64,000 nucleotides of DNA from a virus, in IMG/VR virus record IMGVR_UViG_3300001450_009970, positions 1 to 64,000 of that record; one strand, given 5' to 3'. A program made the translations under genes and the position numbers. The notes under the pieces are model-generated. The model was not told where the DNA came from and searched no databases. It was given only the letters and a program-made list of their open reading frames with translations. Shown piece by piece: positions 1 to 8,803 of this stretch. How positions within the stretch are numbered: position 1 is the first letter of the stretch; each line of letters opens with the position of its first letter.

Positions 1-518
1 GTTGGAGAATCCTCAACAATAAGAGTTTCTTCTGGTAAATAATTCATTTTAGACATTGCAGTCCAATACATCTCTGGATGAGGTTTGCTGTTTTGAACAT
101 CCTCATTCGATATAATCAAATCCATATATTCAATTAAACCAATCTTAGCTAACATTACAATTACTGATCGTCTAATTGAATTAGAACAGCATGCTATTTT
201 ATATCCATCGGTTCTCAATTTTATGAAAGTTTCAATTAGATTATGATCAAACGTTAAACTTGAAATTGCTTCTATTGTTAACTGTTGTTTCATATCCCAA
301 ATAGCTGTATGAAAAGCTGCTCGGAGATTCTTTCGTTCAGTTAACATCTCTAATTTCTGATTAGTTTTTAAGCCATCATATAATGTCAAATGCTCATTTA
401 AGTTAATAGCAAACTCTGAACCTGCAATATGTTCAATTGCAGAATTTAGTGTAGTATAGTGAATATCTTTAGCTTCTACTAAGACTCCATCTAGATCAAA
501 TATTATTAGTTGTATCAT
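1..518 (-). CDS. HAD-superfamily hydrolase, beta-phosphoglucomutase-like (3' end outside window)
   Basis: Translating the minus strand from the ATG at 518 gives a protein that starts MIQLIIFDLDGVLVEAK. This is HAD motif I, with nucleophile D8 and acid/base D10. Further on come a CCSNS segment (motif II), NSKPHPEMY (motif III lysine) and IVEDSPT (motif IV acidic residues) at the window edge. About 172 residues are visible and the C-terminus lies before base 1. The cap domain is small and helical, as in the phosphoglucomutase/phosphatase branch. The substrate cannot be told. The next gene starts in an ATGA overlap with this start region, so the two are probably co-transcribed. Confidence 0.8.
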   Translation of the reverse strand, partial: MIQLIIFDLDGVLVEAKDIHYTTLNSAIEHIAGSEFAINLNEHLTLYDGLKTNQKLEMLTERKNLRAAFHTAIWDMKQQLTIEAISSLTFDHNLIETFIKLRTDGYKIACCSNSIRRSVIVMLAKIGLIEYMDLIISNEDVQNSKPHPEMYWTAMSKMNYLPEETLIVEDSP

Positions 519-1180
519 TTTCTTTTTATAATGAATTTTGTGAAATATTTGTACTTATCATTAATTAGCATTTCAAAATTATAATCACCTTCTAATGAAT
601 CTAATGTAATTCCATAAATATCAAACAATATTGCCCAACCTCGTTCCATTCCCATTTGCTGAATTTTATTGATTGGATATATTAAATGATCAGATTTTAT
701 TCGCTTAATATCTTCAACATGAATAGAAAACATAGGACCAAAAACACCTTTATTGTATTTTATCTGTCCGAACGAATTAAAACAAAAATCGACTTGTTCT
801 TGAGAATCATATAAATTAGTATTAAATTGAATTAAATTAACAGCTGTACCAGGTTTTAATTTTTCATCTATTGCTTTGAAAAAATCACTGCGTTTTATTC
901 TAATTGAATCTTGTATAAAAAAGAATTTATCTGATTTGATGTTATTTATCGCATAAATATATGCCCCAGTATCAAAACCCCTATATGGTGTTTTGTGAAC
1001 ATGTATTGTGTAATTATATGGATTTGTTTTTGCTATCGAATCTAAAAATTCTATAGTATCTAATTCATTTGATTGCGTATCAATAATAGCCACATCGTGA
1101 CCTAATAAATCAATGTCTTCTAAATTTACAAGAAGCTTGGATAAATGTAGCTTTCCGTTATGTGACGCTATTACTATCAT
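515..1180 (-). CDS. glycosyltransferase-like protein
   Basis: A 221-residue protein. The N-terminus MIVIASHNGK, a following VAIIDTQSNE strand, and GFDTGAYIYAI then FFFIQDSIRI resemble the nucleotide-sugar fold of small GT-A-like glycosyltransferases. The FIQDS element sits where a DxD-type metal site would be, but no clear DxD is present. It overlaps the HAD gene by 4 bp (ATGA), which suggests coupled translation. A role in modifying phage DNA or the host surface is possible, but nothing here decides it. Family assignment is by general pattern only. Confidence 0.45.
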   Translation of the reverse strand: MIVIASHNGKLHLSKLLVNLEDIDLLGHDVAIIDTQSNELDTIEFLDSIAKTNPYNYTIHVHKTPYRGFDTGAYIYAINNIKSDKFFFIQDSIRIKRSDFFKAIDEKLKPGTAVNLIQFNTNLYDSQEQVDFCFNSFGQIKYNKGVFGPMFSIHVEDIKRIKSDHLIYPINKIQQMGMERGWAILFDIYGITLDSLEGDYNFEMLINDKYKYFTKFIIKRK

Positions 1181-1906
1181 TTATTTTATTTTTGCATGAT
1201 AACCTTTAACATAAGATATAAATTTTGTATAGTATTCTTTTAATTCATCAAGATTCAATTTAAATATCTGTGGCACTTCATTTTGTTCATTACTAATCCA
1301 GATTTCTGCGGTCTGTGGCATTATATTATGTCTTTCATAATATGCAAATGCATAAGCAGAAGCCTGTAAAAAATAGTTTTCAATCCATTCTCGTTTCTTA
1401 GGTTTTCCTGAACTTTTAAAATCAATTACTACAAGATTTCCATTAATCATTTTTGCTATTAAATCTACTCGACCTGCATAACCACCACCGTTAATACTCC
1501 ATAGAGCAACTTCCTGAATTACAACATCGTCGATAGTATTAAATACGCCATCACGATGCATATTCATAAATAAATTTTTACCGCTAATAAGTTGTTCCCT
1601 GCTAAAATCTTTTACTTCTTTATCATCCATTGTTTCTATGAATGTATCCTTTAGCATATTTTCTTCAGGCAATTTTTCTTCATATTTTTTACGCAAATAA
1701 TTTTCACATAATAAATGCATGAATGTTCCTCTATTAGCAGCATTAGTAGAAATTCTATTTGCTTCTTTTTTACCGACTTTTTTAATCCAGTCATCAATGC
1801 CAGATTTATCTGACATTGAACCTAATATAGTTGTGACTGAGGGTAATTTTAAATCAGTTCCATCAGGAGTATAGAACCTTCCGTTAGGTGTTGTTACAGT
1901 TTTCAA
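1181..1906 (-). CDS. PD-(D/E)XK nuclease, RecB/Cas4-like exonuclease family
   Basis: A 241-residue protein. The core reads GGYAGRVDLIAKM followed by LVVIDFKSSGKPKK: the D in GRVDLI and the D-F-K lysine form the PD-(D/E)XK metal site, and the downstream YFLQASAYAFAYYE helix carries the Q-x3-Y of RecB-type exonucleases. The conserved N-terminus RFYTPDG...LPSVTTIL supports a real start at the TTG at 1906, which overlaps the upstream stop as TTGA; no in-frame ATG is available. Such enzymes process DNA ends during phage recombination or replication. The partner is unknown. Confidence 0.7.
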   Translation of the reverse strand: MKTVTTPNGRFYTPDGTDLKLPSVTTILGSMSDKSGIDDWIKKVGKKEANRISTNAANRGTFMHLLCENYLRKKYEEKLPEENMLKDTFIETMDDKEVKDFSREQLISGKNLFMNMHRDGVFNTIDDVVIQEVALWSINGGGYAGRVDLIAKMINGNLVVIDFKSSGKPKKREWIENYFLQASAYAFAYYERHNIMPQTAEIWISNEQNEVPQIFKLNLDELKEYYTKFISYVKGYHAKIK

Positions 1907-2418
1907 AATGGTAAATATGAGAAAATGTTACTAAAAAAGTTTGATATTGCACCTAAATAATCAAGACCTAAATAAGTCAATAATATATTATTTAGTGTTC
2001 CTATTAATAGCCAGTAAAATAACCATTTAATAATTTCATATGCTATTGCCTTTAAATTTAAGTAATCAAATTCAGGAGCTAAAGTAATTAAAAAATTTAT
2101 GTTATCTATGCGTTCAATTCTAGGATATACAATTTCCGAGCAACCTATTTTAGCCATTACCGTATCTAACGGCTTTAACTTTTCCATTATTGCTGGCCAG
2201 ATAGAATTTGGATTTTTAGATAAATCTTCATCTATAGAAATAACAGTATACATACGACTTATATTGTCTACTCGTATATTACTTTCTTTTAATAATTCCT
2301 TAACTTTAGTTTCTTTAACTGCTTTACGTACAATATTCCATTCATGAATATCATAATACATATTGTACGGCCATGACCATACATTAAAAATAGATAAAAT
2401 TTTCAATAGTCTTTTCAT
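1903..2418 (-). CDS. hypothetical protein with C-terminal membrane segment
   Basis: A 171-residue protein not recognised. The N-terminus is basic and aromatic (MKRLLKILSIFNVWSWPY). The middle is soluble, and the last 40 residues form one or two hydrophobic stretches (IKWLFYWLLIGTLNNILL and the FFSNIFSYLPF end), suggesting a membrane anchor. Its start is preceded by a TGAAACA-type promoter lying over the end of the sigma-factor gene, so it may open the transcript running to the left end of the window. Confidence 0.6.
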   Translation of the reverse strand: MKRLLKILSIFNVWSWPYNMYYDIHEWNIVRKAVKETKVKELLKESNIRVDNISRMYTVISIDEDLSKNPNSIWPAIMEKLKPLDTVMAKIGCSEIVYPRIERIDNINFLITLAPEFDYLNLKAIAYEIIKWLFYWLLIGTLNNILLTYLGLDYLGAISNFFSNIFSYLPF

Positions 2419-2420
2419 AT

Positions 2421-2453
2421 TCTTTATATTATGAAACTAGTTATTTGTTTCAG
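2421..2453 (-). promoter_or_regulatory. middle-class promoter (TGAAACA-N17-TATAAA)
   Basis: On the minus strand CTGAAACA is followed by TATAAA, with 17 bases between GAAACA and the -10. It sits across the stop of the sigma gene and just before the 171-residue membrane protein. It is one of nine matching sites in the window. Confidence 0.55.
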
Positions 2454-3057
2454 CTTCAATTGCGGCATTGATTCTTTGTTTACCGCGAGTTACACGATTT
2501 TTAATTGTCATTAACGGAACATCATATTTAGCAGCTAATTCTTTATATGATAATTCATTAACAAATCTATCTATCAAAATTTCCTTGAATGAAGGTTTCA
2601 TTTTTTCAATTACCGCGATTGTTTTATCATACATTTTTTTGATTTCAGTTTCTTCTTCCATCATGGCTTCATTAATTACATAATCATTTTCAACAGACAT
2701 TAATGCATCTAATTTACCGCTTAATGTTTTATTACCTGCATCATCAGTATATTCCATTGCTGAAAATAAAACATGACCATTTCTTTTCTTTTTTCTTAGA
2801 TATTGTCTTGCTTCGTTAGATGCAATTGTATAAATCCAAGTTGACATATTATACATAGGATCGAATTGATCGATCTTATTGTATACCTTAGTCATTGTCA
2901 TTGCAACTAGATCTTCAGATATATTGAAGTCTTTTACAAATCCATAAATGTGTTTTCTTAAGCCTGGGGTAATTCGATTATAAAGAACCGTGTAATCTTT
3001 GTCGGATCTAGTATTATAATAATTCAGTCCGATTTGCTTTAATGTGATTTTGCGCAT
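2437..3057 (-). CDS. RNA polymerase sigma factor, ECF type
   Basis: A 206-residue sigma-70-family protein with regions 2 and 4 only. Region 2 covers roughly residues 25-95, with the FDPMYNMSTWIYTIASNEAR helix and the basic RKKKR after it. Region 4 covers roughly 155-200, with the helix-turn-helix LSYKELAAKYDVPLMTIKNR. There is no region 1 or 3, as in ECF factors. It is preceded by an early-class promoter element also found before small early genes. ECF factors typically read an AAC-containing -35, and nine TGAAACA promoters occur in this phage, so it is a candidate middle-gene sigma. That regulatory role is inferred. Confidence 0.85.
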   Translation of the reverse strand: MRKITLKQIGLNYYNTRSDKDYTVLYNRITPGLRKHIYGFVKDFNISEDLVAMTMTKVYNKIDQFDPMYNMSTWIYTIASNEARQYLRKKKRNGHVLFSAMEYTDDAGNKTLSGKLDALMSVENDYVINEAMMEEETEIKKMYDKTIAVIEKMKPSFKEILIDRFVNELSYKELAAKYDVPLMTIKNRVTRGKQRINAAIEAETNN

Positions 3058-3080
3058 GTGCTATTAGTTTAGTTTATTGT

Positions 3081-3133
3081 TAATTAATTATAGTATAAAT
3101 ATAATCAAAATAATCGACAAAGTAAAATCCTGG
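3081..3133 (-). promoter_or_regulatory. early-class promoter upstream of the ECF sigma gene
   Basis: The minus strand carries AGGATTTTACTTTGTCGAT, then TTTTGATTATATT, then TATACTATAA. Near-identical stretches lie at 27801-27857, 28481-28536 and 28901-28955. A -35-like TTGTCG is 17 bases from a -10-like TATACT. The start codon is about 25 bases downstream. Confidence 0.7.
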
Positions 3134-3149
3134 AGCGGTTATTTTACAT

Positions 3150-3659
3150 TTATTTTATAAACATATCCATAGTAGCCTGTATAGTTTTTAATTCAACAGG
3201 CTTTAATTCCCATTTGTCAATATTACAATTTATATTAATGTGTTTATCTTTCATTGTTGTAAGAACCTTTGTTCCGCCATGAACATGAATAGTGTTTTTA
3301 GTTCTACCTGCCCAATCAGCTAAAGGCCAATATGATATTACTAGATCCTTTGTATCTACATATTGAATTGTATTATCCAGCAATACGTGATTTTCAAATT
3401 TTTCGATTGTTTCATAAATAGCACTATCCCATTCACTTGTCATGAAATTTATGTTACCATTTAATCTATTCATGGCATCTTCAGATGATAACGGATCCCA
3501 TGCAAAATCACCTAAATGATATACAATATCATTAGGCTTTACAACACTATTCCAGTTTTTTATTAAAGCATTATTCATTTCTTCAGCAGTTTCAAATCCT
3601 CTGGATTTTACTGCTTTAGGTCGTGATAGACATAGATTTGATGCAAAGAATATTTTCAT
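3150..3659 (-). CDS. calcineurin-like phosphoesterase homologue with degenerate active site
   Basis: A 169-residue protein whose length and order of elements match small phage and bacterial metallophosphoesterases: MKIFFASN start, YHLGDFAW, GNINF, then SYWPLADW...IHVHGGTK. The usual metal ligands are mostly changed. The first-strand D-x-H is N-L-C, the G-N-H-D/E motif is G-N-I-N, and the terminal G-H-T-H is G-G-T-K; only the GD of motif II remains. It is probably non-catalytic or repurposed. A middle-class promoter lies just upstream. Confidence 0.65.
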   Translation of the reverse strand: MKIFFASNLCLSRPKAVKSRGFETAEEMNNALIKNWNSVVKPNDIVYHLGDFAWDPLSSEDAMNRLNGNINFMTSEWDSAIYETIEKFENHVLLDNTIQYVDTKDLVISYWPLADWAGRTKNTIHVHGGTKVLTTMKDKHININCNIDKWELKPVELKTIQATMDMFIK

Positions 3660-3671
3660 AATTGTACACTA

Positions 3672-3710
3672 TTATATAAATTATATTCACGTATAATTAC
3701 TTTGTTTCAC
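3672..3710 (-). promoter_or_regulatory. middle-class promoter (TGAAACA-N17-TATAAT)
   Basis: GTGAAACA on the minus strand, then a perfect TATAAT 17 bases after GAAACA. It precedes the phosphoesterase-like gene and follows the PhoH stop. Confidence 0.65.
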
Positions 3711-3721
3711 AAAAATATAAA

Positions 3722-4450
3722 TTATTTTAGTTCTTCTAAATGAGCCAAGATTTTACCTACTAATTTGTTTCTTACAACATCGGAAACTCCTAATGTAATA
3801 GTACCAACACCATCAAAATCTATGAATGTTTTAATCATCCATTCCAATCCACTAGATCTTTTAGATTTTCTATCTATTTGATCTCTATCACCTAGAAATA
3901 TCATTCTTGAATCATGTCCTAATCGAGTTAAAATAGTTACAATATGATCCTGTGTAAGATTTTGTGCCTCATCAATAATTACAATAGAATTATCTAGGTT
4001 GATTCCACGCATATAGGCTATAGGAAGAACATCAATAGTTTTATTTGCTTTTAATGATTCTGTTAAACTAGGTCCTATTATTTTTTGAATGTTATGAATA
4101 AAAGAATAAATAAAAGGTTCCATCTTGTCTTCCATACCACCTTTAAGAAATCCTATTTCTTCATCTTTCAAAGTAGTTACAGATTTTACTAATATGATTT
4201 GTTTATATTTACCTGGATATGCCTTTAATAATTTTAATGCTTGATAGCATGCTAAATATGTTTTTCCAGTTCCAGCTAATCCAGAGCATATAGTTACTTC
4301 GTTTGTTTTTATTGAATTTACCAATAATTTTTGTCCTTCAGTCTTACACTTTAAATTAAGTGCGATATTAGATAGCATATGAGGTTTTGATTTAGATTGA
4401 TTTGAAGCGATATTAGCTTCATCTTCTTCGGTTAATTTATATTTTGGCAT
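3722..4450 (-). CDS. phoH: PhoH-family ATPase
   Basis: A 242-residue protein with Walker A GLAGTGKT (residues 57-64), Walker B SIVIIDEAQNLT and the sensor LGDRDQID, in the order typical of PhoH P-loop proteins. The conserved PIAYMRGINLDNS precedes Walker B as in bacterial PhoH. PhoH-like proteins are widespread in phages and resemble the helicase core of superfamily 1; their role in infection is unsettled. A GATATATACAC late-like element lies before the start, among virion genes. Confidence 0.85.
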   Translation of the reverse strand: MPKYKLTEEDEANIASNQSKSKPHMLSNIALNLKCKTEGQKLLVNSIKTNEVTICSGLAGTGKTYLACYQALKLLKAYPGKYKQIILVKSVTTLKDEEIGFLKGGMEDKMEPFIYSFIHNIQKIIGPSLTESLKANKTIDVLPIAYMRGINLDNSIVIIDEAQNLTQDHIVTILTRLGHDSRMIFLGDRDQIDRKSKRSSGLEWMIKTFIDFDGVGTITLGVSDVVRNKLVGKILAHLEELK

Positions 4451-4478
4451 AAGTAAAACGATTTATAGTGTATATATC

Positions 4479-7400
4479 TTACTGTAGTTCATCTATGTTT
4501 GAAACAGTTACATTAAGTCCACCCATCATAGAATTTTTAAGTGATTGAATTTCTTTTGCAAATGCTGGATCTAATTTAACTACCATTCCATTTGAATCTT
4601 CTTCAGAATCGTCATTACCACCCATAAATATTTCACCTAGTCCTTGTAATTTATCAGTAATACCTGATCCTGATTCTGATGTAGTAGAATTTAATTCTTC
4701 TAAAAATTCACCTAATCTACTAAATCCTGCATCTAATGATTCGGATATATTAGAACTAAGATTTTCTAAACCTGTATCAATTTCTGCAAGCTTTTGTAAG
4801 TTACAAAACATTTGATCCATAATAGTAAGTTTTTCAAGATCAATTCCATTTATTTCAGTTTTAAATATACCCATAGATTCACTCATATCATATAATGAAT
4901 CTGCTACACTTTCCATACCACTAGCACTTTCACCAATATTTTTAATATCCCAAGCAAAATAACCTAGATATTTCATTTGTTGATCTATATTTTTATTTGC
5001 AGATACATCAAATAATTTAAATATAGATCCGAATACCATTTTAATAGCATCTTCAGTTTTCTTTAAATCTATAGATTGAAATACTTCTAGACCTTTAGCA
5101 ATTTTTTCTAATTCCGCACCAGCACCTTTTACCTTGTCAATTCCTTCTTTAACTGGATTTTCTTCAATAGCAAATAATGTTCCCCAGAATCCGCCTTTCT
5201 TAACTTTTTTCTTTCTACCAATAGCAGCAAATGCCTCCTGAACAAATCCAATAGATCTTGAAATTGCTCTTCCTAATGCTGACCAATTAATATCTTTCTC
5301 TATCATTGCTTGGAATTTTGTAAGGCTAGACGCAATAAGATCTAATTCCTTACCAGCACCTGAAACAGATTTTATTCCTTCTTGAACTGCATTTTCTTTA
5401 ATACCGAGTAATGATCCCCAGAATCCTCCAGCTTCAACCTTTTCAGCTCCACCAACAGCAGCAAATGCTTCTCTAATAAATCCAATTGTTGTAGATATAG
5501 CTTTACCTACTTTATCAAAATCTACTTCAGCTTCGACTAATGCTTGGAATGCTGTAAGTCCTTTAGCAATTCCTGTAAGTGCATCACCAGCATTCATCAC
5601 AGAATCTATTCCTTCTTCAACTGCCGACTGTTTAATATCAAATAATGATCCAAGGAATCCACCTTGTGCAACTGGTTCACCAGAACCAATTTCAGCAAAG
5701 GCTGTATTAATAAATCCAATTGTTGTAGATATAGCTTGTCCAAGTACATCAAAATCTACCTCAGCATCAACTAATTCCTGAAATGCAATAAGCCCTTCAG
5801 CAATTCCAGTAAGAGCTTCACCCGCATCCATTACGGAATCTATTCCCTTTTCTGTAGCATTTGGACTAAATGTATTTCCAAATACAGCACCCATTAATCC
5901 ACCTGGATTAGCAGCTTCACCACCAGCTTGAGCAAATGCAGCAGTTATAGACGATAATGCTAATGCCATTTTAGCAGAATCTTCTTCAGTAAAATCGACA
6001 CCTTTAAATGCTTTAAGTCCTTTAGCTACCAGTATTAAAGCACCACCGGCTGCAGCATATCCTGCGGCAGTAGCAATCATTTTACCACTGTCTAAAGCAC
6101 CGCCTATCATTCCTTTAAATCCTTCCCATAATCCACCTTCCTTTTTTGGCGGACCCATAAATGCGAGCTTAACAGCTCCTAATGCAAATGTTAATTGTTT
6201 AGATTCCTCAGGACCAAATTTTACAGATGCAAACTTTTTTAATGCTTCCGCAATAATATAAATAGCTCCACCGGCTAAAATCATTGCAGCTGCACCGGCA
6301 GCAATAAATGGTGCGGCTAATCCAGCTAATCCCATTTCAACTCCAATTGCAGCTACCGTAGCAGATACAAATCCTAAGAATTCCCAGCCACCCATTCCAG
6401 CGGCTCCTTGAGCAACTGCTAAGGATTCAGCAAATAATTTCATAGAGAATCCGATAATTCCTACCGCAATTCCAGATAGTATCATGACTAATGCACCTTT
6501 AGCTATTGCTTTTGCAAATATACCAGCAATTCCAAATGCAGCACCTATAACAACTACTGTTAATGCAACTGTAAAAACTTCTGCTACTTTAATATTCATT
6601 TTTTGAAATGCATATATTGAACCACCTATAGCTAATATAGAAAGACTAGCAAAAATCATGGCTAACGATCCTTTCTTGATTGGCTTGTCAAATTTACCGA
6701 TAATAGCAAATCCACCACCTATTACAACTACCGCAAGAGCAACTGAAAAAATAGATCCTATATCAATATTCAGAGCTTGAAATATAAATATTCCTAGTCC
6801 GATAGCTGCAACTGCAGCACCAGCAAATACAAATGCTTTTGCTGATTCTTGCATTTCTTTACCACCGCCACCGAGTTTATTTAAAAGTATCATTGCACCA
6901 CCAACTAATGAGATAGCTAAAGTACCTTTTACTATATCTGAAATATCAACCATTTTAAATACTAAAAATCCAACTCCTAGAAAAAGCATTGCTTTACCTA
7001 GATGCTCTAATCCTTGAGTACCTTCTTGGAATTTTTTAACGTCTATTTCTTCAAATAATTTACCTAATAAATATACAGCACCACCAACAAGTAACATTGC
7101 AGGAATTCCTATTAATATTAATGGTGTTGCTATTGCAGCAGCAAATGCAAACTTAAGAATAGCCATTCCGAGACCGACTATATTTGCATTAAATTCCTTT
7201 GCATTTGCATTAAACTCTTTAGATTCATCATTAAGATTTCCTATTCCTTTTACAATTGAATCTATTACGCTATCGACCTTTTTATTATCAGCACCACCTA
7301 AAATCTTAACTAGTTCACCTATCCCAGAAAACATTTGATTGAATTCTTTACCGGAACCTTTACTTGCAGATATTTTAAGTTTACTACCTGAACTTTTGCC

Positions 7401-7520
7401 TACTTTTTTATCTATGCTTGTAAGTATTTCTACAGCATCATCTAATAGATTATTATTGTCCTCCATTAAGACAGTAAATCTGTCAAATCCTGATATTAAA
7501 GCGCCTAATCCTTTGAACAT
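4479..7520 (-). CDS. tape measure protein
   Basis: A 1013-residue protein, the longest tail-module gene beside the sheath. Residues about 110-480 are a series of Ala/Gly/Ile-rich hydrophobic segments. Residues about 505-830 hold five tandem repeats of about 79 residues (core form VDFDxxGxAISTTIGFIxxAF...GGFxGSL). A helical, Ser/Glu-rich tail follows. Length, internal repeats, hydrophobic segments and the position directly after a frameshifted chaperone pair fit a tape measure, which sets tail length and leaves during DNA ejection. Sequence similarity to T4 gp29 is not evident by eye. Confidence 0.7.
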   Translation of the reverse strand: MFKGLGALISGFDRFTVLMEDNNNLLDDAVEILTSIDKKVGKSSGSKLKISASKGSGKEFNQMFSGIGELVKILGGADNKKVDSVIDSIVKGIGNLNDESKEFNANAKEFNANIVGLGMAILKFAFAAAIATPLILIGIPAMLLVGGAVYLLGKLFEEIDVKKFQEGTQGLEHLGKAMLFLGVGFLVFKMVDISDIVKGTLAISLVGGAMILLNKLGGGGKEMQESAKAFVFAGAAVAAIGLGIFIFQALNIDIGSIFSVALAVVVIGGGFAIIGKFDKPIKKGSLAMIFASLSILAIGGSIYAFQKMNIKVAEVFTVALTVVVIGAAFGIAGIFAKAIAKGALVMILSGIAVGIIGFSMKLFAESLAVAQGAAGMGGWEFLGFVSATVAAIGVEMGLAGLAAPFIAAGAAAMILAGGAIYIIAEALKKFASVKFGPEESKQLTFALGAVKLAFMGPPKKEGGLWEGFKGMIGGALDSGKMIATAAGYAAAGGALILVAKGLKAFKGVDFTEEDSAKMALALSSITAAFAQAGGEAANPGGLMGAVFGNTFSPNATEKGIDSVMDAGEALTGIAEGLIAFQELVDAEVDFDVLGQAISTTIGFINTAFAEIGSGEPVAQGGFLGSLFDIKQSAVEEGIDSVMNAGDALTGIAKGLTAFQALVEAEVDFDKVGKAISTTIGFIREAFAAVGGAEKVEAGGFWGSLLGIKENAVQEGIKSVSGAGKELDLIASSLTKFQAMIEKDINWSALGRAISRSIGFVQEAFAAIGRKKKVKKGGFWGTLFAIEENPVKEGIDKVKGAGAELEKIAKGLEVFQSIDLKKTEDAIKMVFGSIFKLFDVSANKNIDQQMKYLGYFAWDIKNIGESASGMESVADSLYDMSESMGIFKTEINGIDLEKLTIMDQMFCNLQKLAEIDTGLENLSSNISESLDAGFSRLGEFLEELNSTTSESGSGITDKLQGLGEIFMGGNDDSEEDSNGMVVKLDPAFAKEIQSLKNSMMGGLNVTVSNIDELQ
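5030..6010 (-). repeat. five tandem repeats of about 237 bp inside the tape measure gene
   Basis: Units begin near 6005, 5765, 5525, 5300 and 5070 (minus strand). Each encodes a variant of V-D-F-D-x3-G-x-A-I-S-T-T-I-G-F, then A-F-A-x-I-G, a G-G-F-x-G-S-L segment, and G-I-D-S-V-x-x-A-G-x-A-L. Units two and three are closest; the fifth is shortened. Confidence 0.8.
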
Positions 7521-7527
7521 TCACGTA

Positions 7528-7779
7528 TTATAATTTTATATTGGGCATGCTTGGAAACTTAGGCATGCTCATACCAGGTAGCTTTGGTGCACCTTTAGTA
7601 TATTTATTCAACTGTGCCTGCGGATTTTGCATTTTATTTGCATTATATCCTTCAGACTGTTCTGATTCAGCATCAGACTTCTTTTTAAGAAGTTCAGTTA
7701 AATTTTGAACTATATAATAATATCGCCAATAAGATAGTCTATCGACCTCAGACGGTTGAAGTCTGAGGTGATAAAGCAA
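7528..7779 (-). CDS. tail assembly chaperone, downstream frame (probably expressed by frameshift)
   Basis: An 83-residue ORF whose only start is TTG. The open frame extends upstream to 7854, overlapping the end of the preceding gene in the +1 frame, and reads TNWYKTETYLLYHLRLQPSE then VDRLSYWRYYYIVQNL. The segment before the TTG looks like genuine protein. No ATG exists, so it is most likely made as a C-terminal extension of the 336-residue protein, like the G/GT chaperones placed just before tape measures. The C-terminus is Pro/Met-rich (KLPGMSMPKFPSMPNIKL). Confidence 0.6.
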   Translation of the reverse strand: MLYHLRLQPSEVDRLSYWRYYYIVQNLTELLKKKSDAESEQSEGYNANKMQNPQAQLNKYTKGAPKLPGMSMPKFPSMPNIKL

Positions 7780-7792
7780 ATAGGTTTCAGTT

Positions 7793-8803
7793 TTATACCA
7801 ATTCGTCAGAGAAATCTGAAATAACGAAAAGAGCTTTGATGCCTCCGGGAAACGTTATATCCGCTGAGATCTCCACACCACAGCTATTACATTTTGAATA
7901 CATTTTAGTTTCAATACCCACTCTAGAATCATCACATAATTTTAACATTAATGGAAATTTCTTCTTGGACCAGGTTGAATAATCTGCTTCTAATTGCTTA
8001 ATTTTTTTAGCATTTAATCCTCGCCAATCAAGGCAAATATATGATAGTATTTTAGCAAATGTTAAATCTAATTCTACACCTGCTTGACGTTGATCAGCAA
8101 TATATGTTGAAATAGCTTGCATTATTCCTATTGTTGGCGGCTTAATTTTTATTTCGCCGTAGGTTTTTGTCCTTACAACAAATAATTTTTCCTGTCCATC
8201 GTAATATTTTTTCATTGTAGAATTGATTTCAACAGACCTAAAATTATCATTACTTAATTTCATGTTATTTTCATGTCCGTCACTACAAGATACCTTAAAT
8301 GTTAATTCATTTTCAGGTTCAGGAAAAGTAAGCTTACGAATTTCTAAAAGTACATAGATTCTATCTTCTTCAAGAATATCTTTATATGATCCACCTCTGT
8401 CACCATAAGTAACTTTAGCACAAGATTTTAACATATTGTTAAAAGCTTCATCAATAGACATTCCATTAGATTCGTCAATTTCTGACCATTGTCTTACTTC
8501 CGGTGTATCACCGGCACGTATCATTAATTTAAATCCTGTATCGTAAAATAAAAATCCTTTACGAGCACTAGGTAAATTATTAACATCTATAAGTTGCCAA
8601 CCATATTTATCAACAACATCCATGTGAGTTTCTTGTCTATACTCATATTCTTTATTAGGCATTTTTCCAAATGATGTAACAGGTTCTTGTTCTTCAATCA
8701 CAACTTTATCGGATTCATTATTTACCCCTCCTTGATAAGCATTGCCTAGTTTAGCTTCTTGCTCTTCAATATGTTTTTTCATTGCTTCGTCTTCTGTACT
8801 CAT
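7793..8803 (-). CDS. T4 gp26/gp51-like baseplate hub or tail chaperone protein
   Basis: A 336-residue protein resembling the T4_baseplate family. It has an acidic N-terminus, a central all-beta region around FKVSCSDGHENNMK, a helical part with IGIMQAISTYIADQRQAG, and a C-terminal half zinc site (KCNSCGVEISADITFPGG). It sits immediately upstream of the overlapping small frame and the tape measure, the classic place of tail assembly chaperones. The last 20 codons overlap the +1 frame of the next ORF (7796-7854), so a share of ribosomes probably shifts frame. Family call is moderate. Confidence 0.55.
   Translation of the reverse strand: MSTEDEAMKKHIEEQEAKLGNAYQGGVNNESDKVVIEEQEPVTSFGKMPNKEYEYRQETHMDVVDKYGWQLIDVNNLPSARKGFLFYDTGFKLMIRAGDTPEVRQWSEIDESNGMSIDEAFNNMLKSCAKVTYGDRGGSYKDILEEDRIYVLLEIRKLTFPEPENELTFKVSCSDGHENNMKLSNDNFRSVEINSTMKKYYDGQEKLFVVRTKTYGEIKIKPPTIGIMQAISTYIADQRQAGVELDLTFAKILSYICLDWRGLNAKKIKQLEADYSTWSKKKFPLMLKLCDDSRVGIETKMYSKCNSCGVEISADITFPGGIKALFVISDFSDELV

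Noticed and set aside
2099-2347. Plus-strand ORFs such as this one and others (for example 15659-16147, 41118-41498, 61783-62112)
   Set aside because: All lie opposite clear minus-strand genes, have low-complexity or Leu/Phe/Ser-rich translations and no promoter signals; they are shadow frames.
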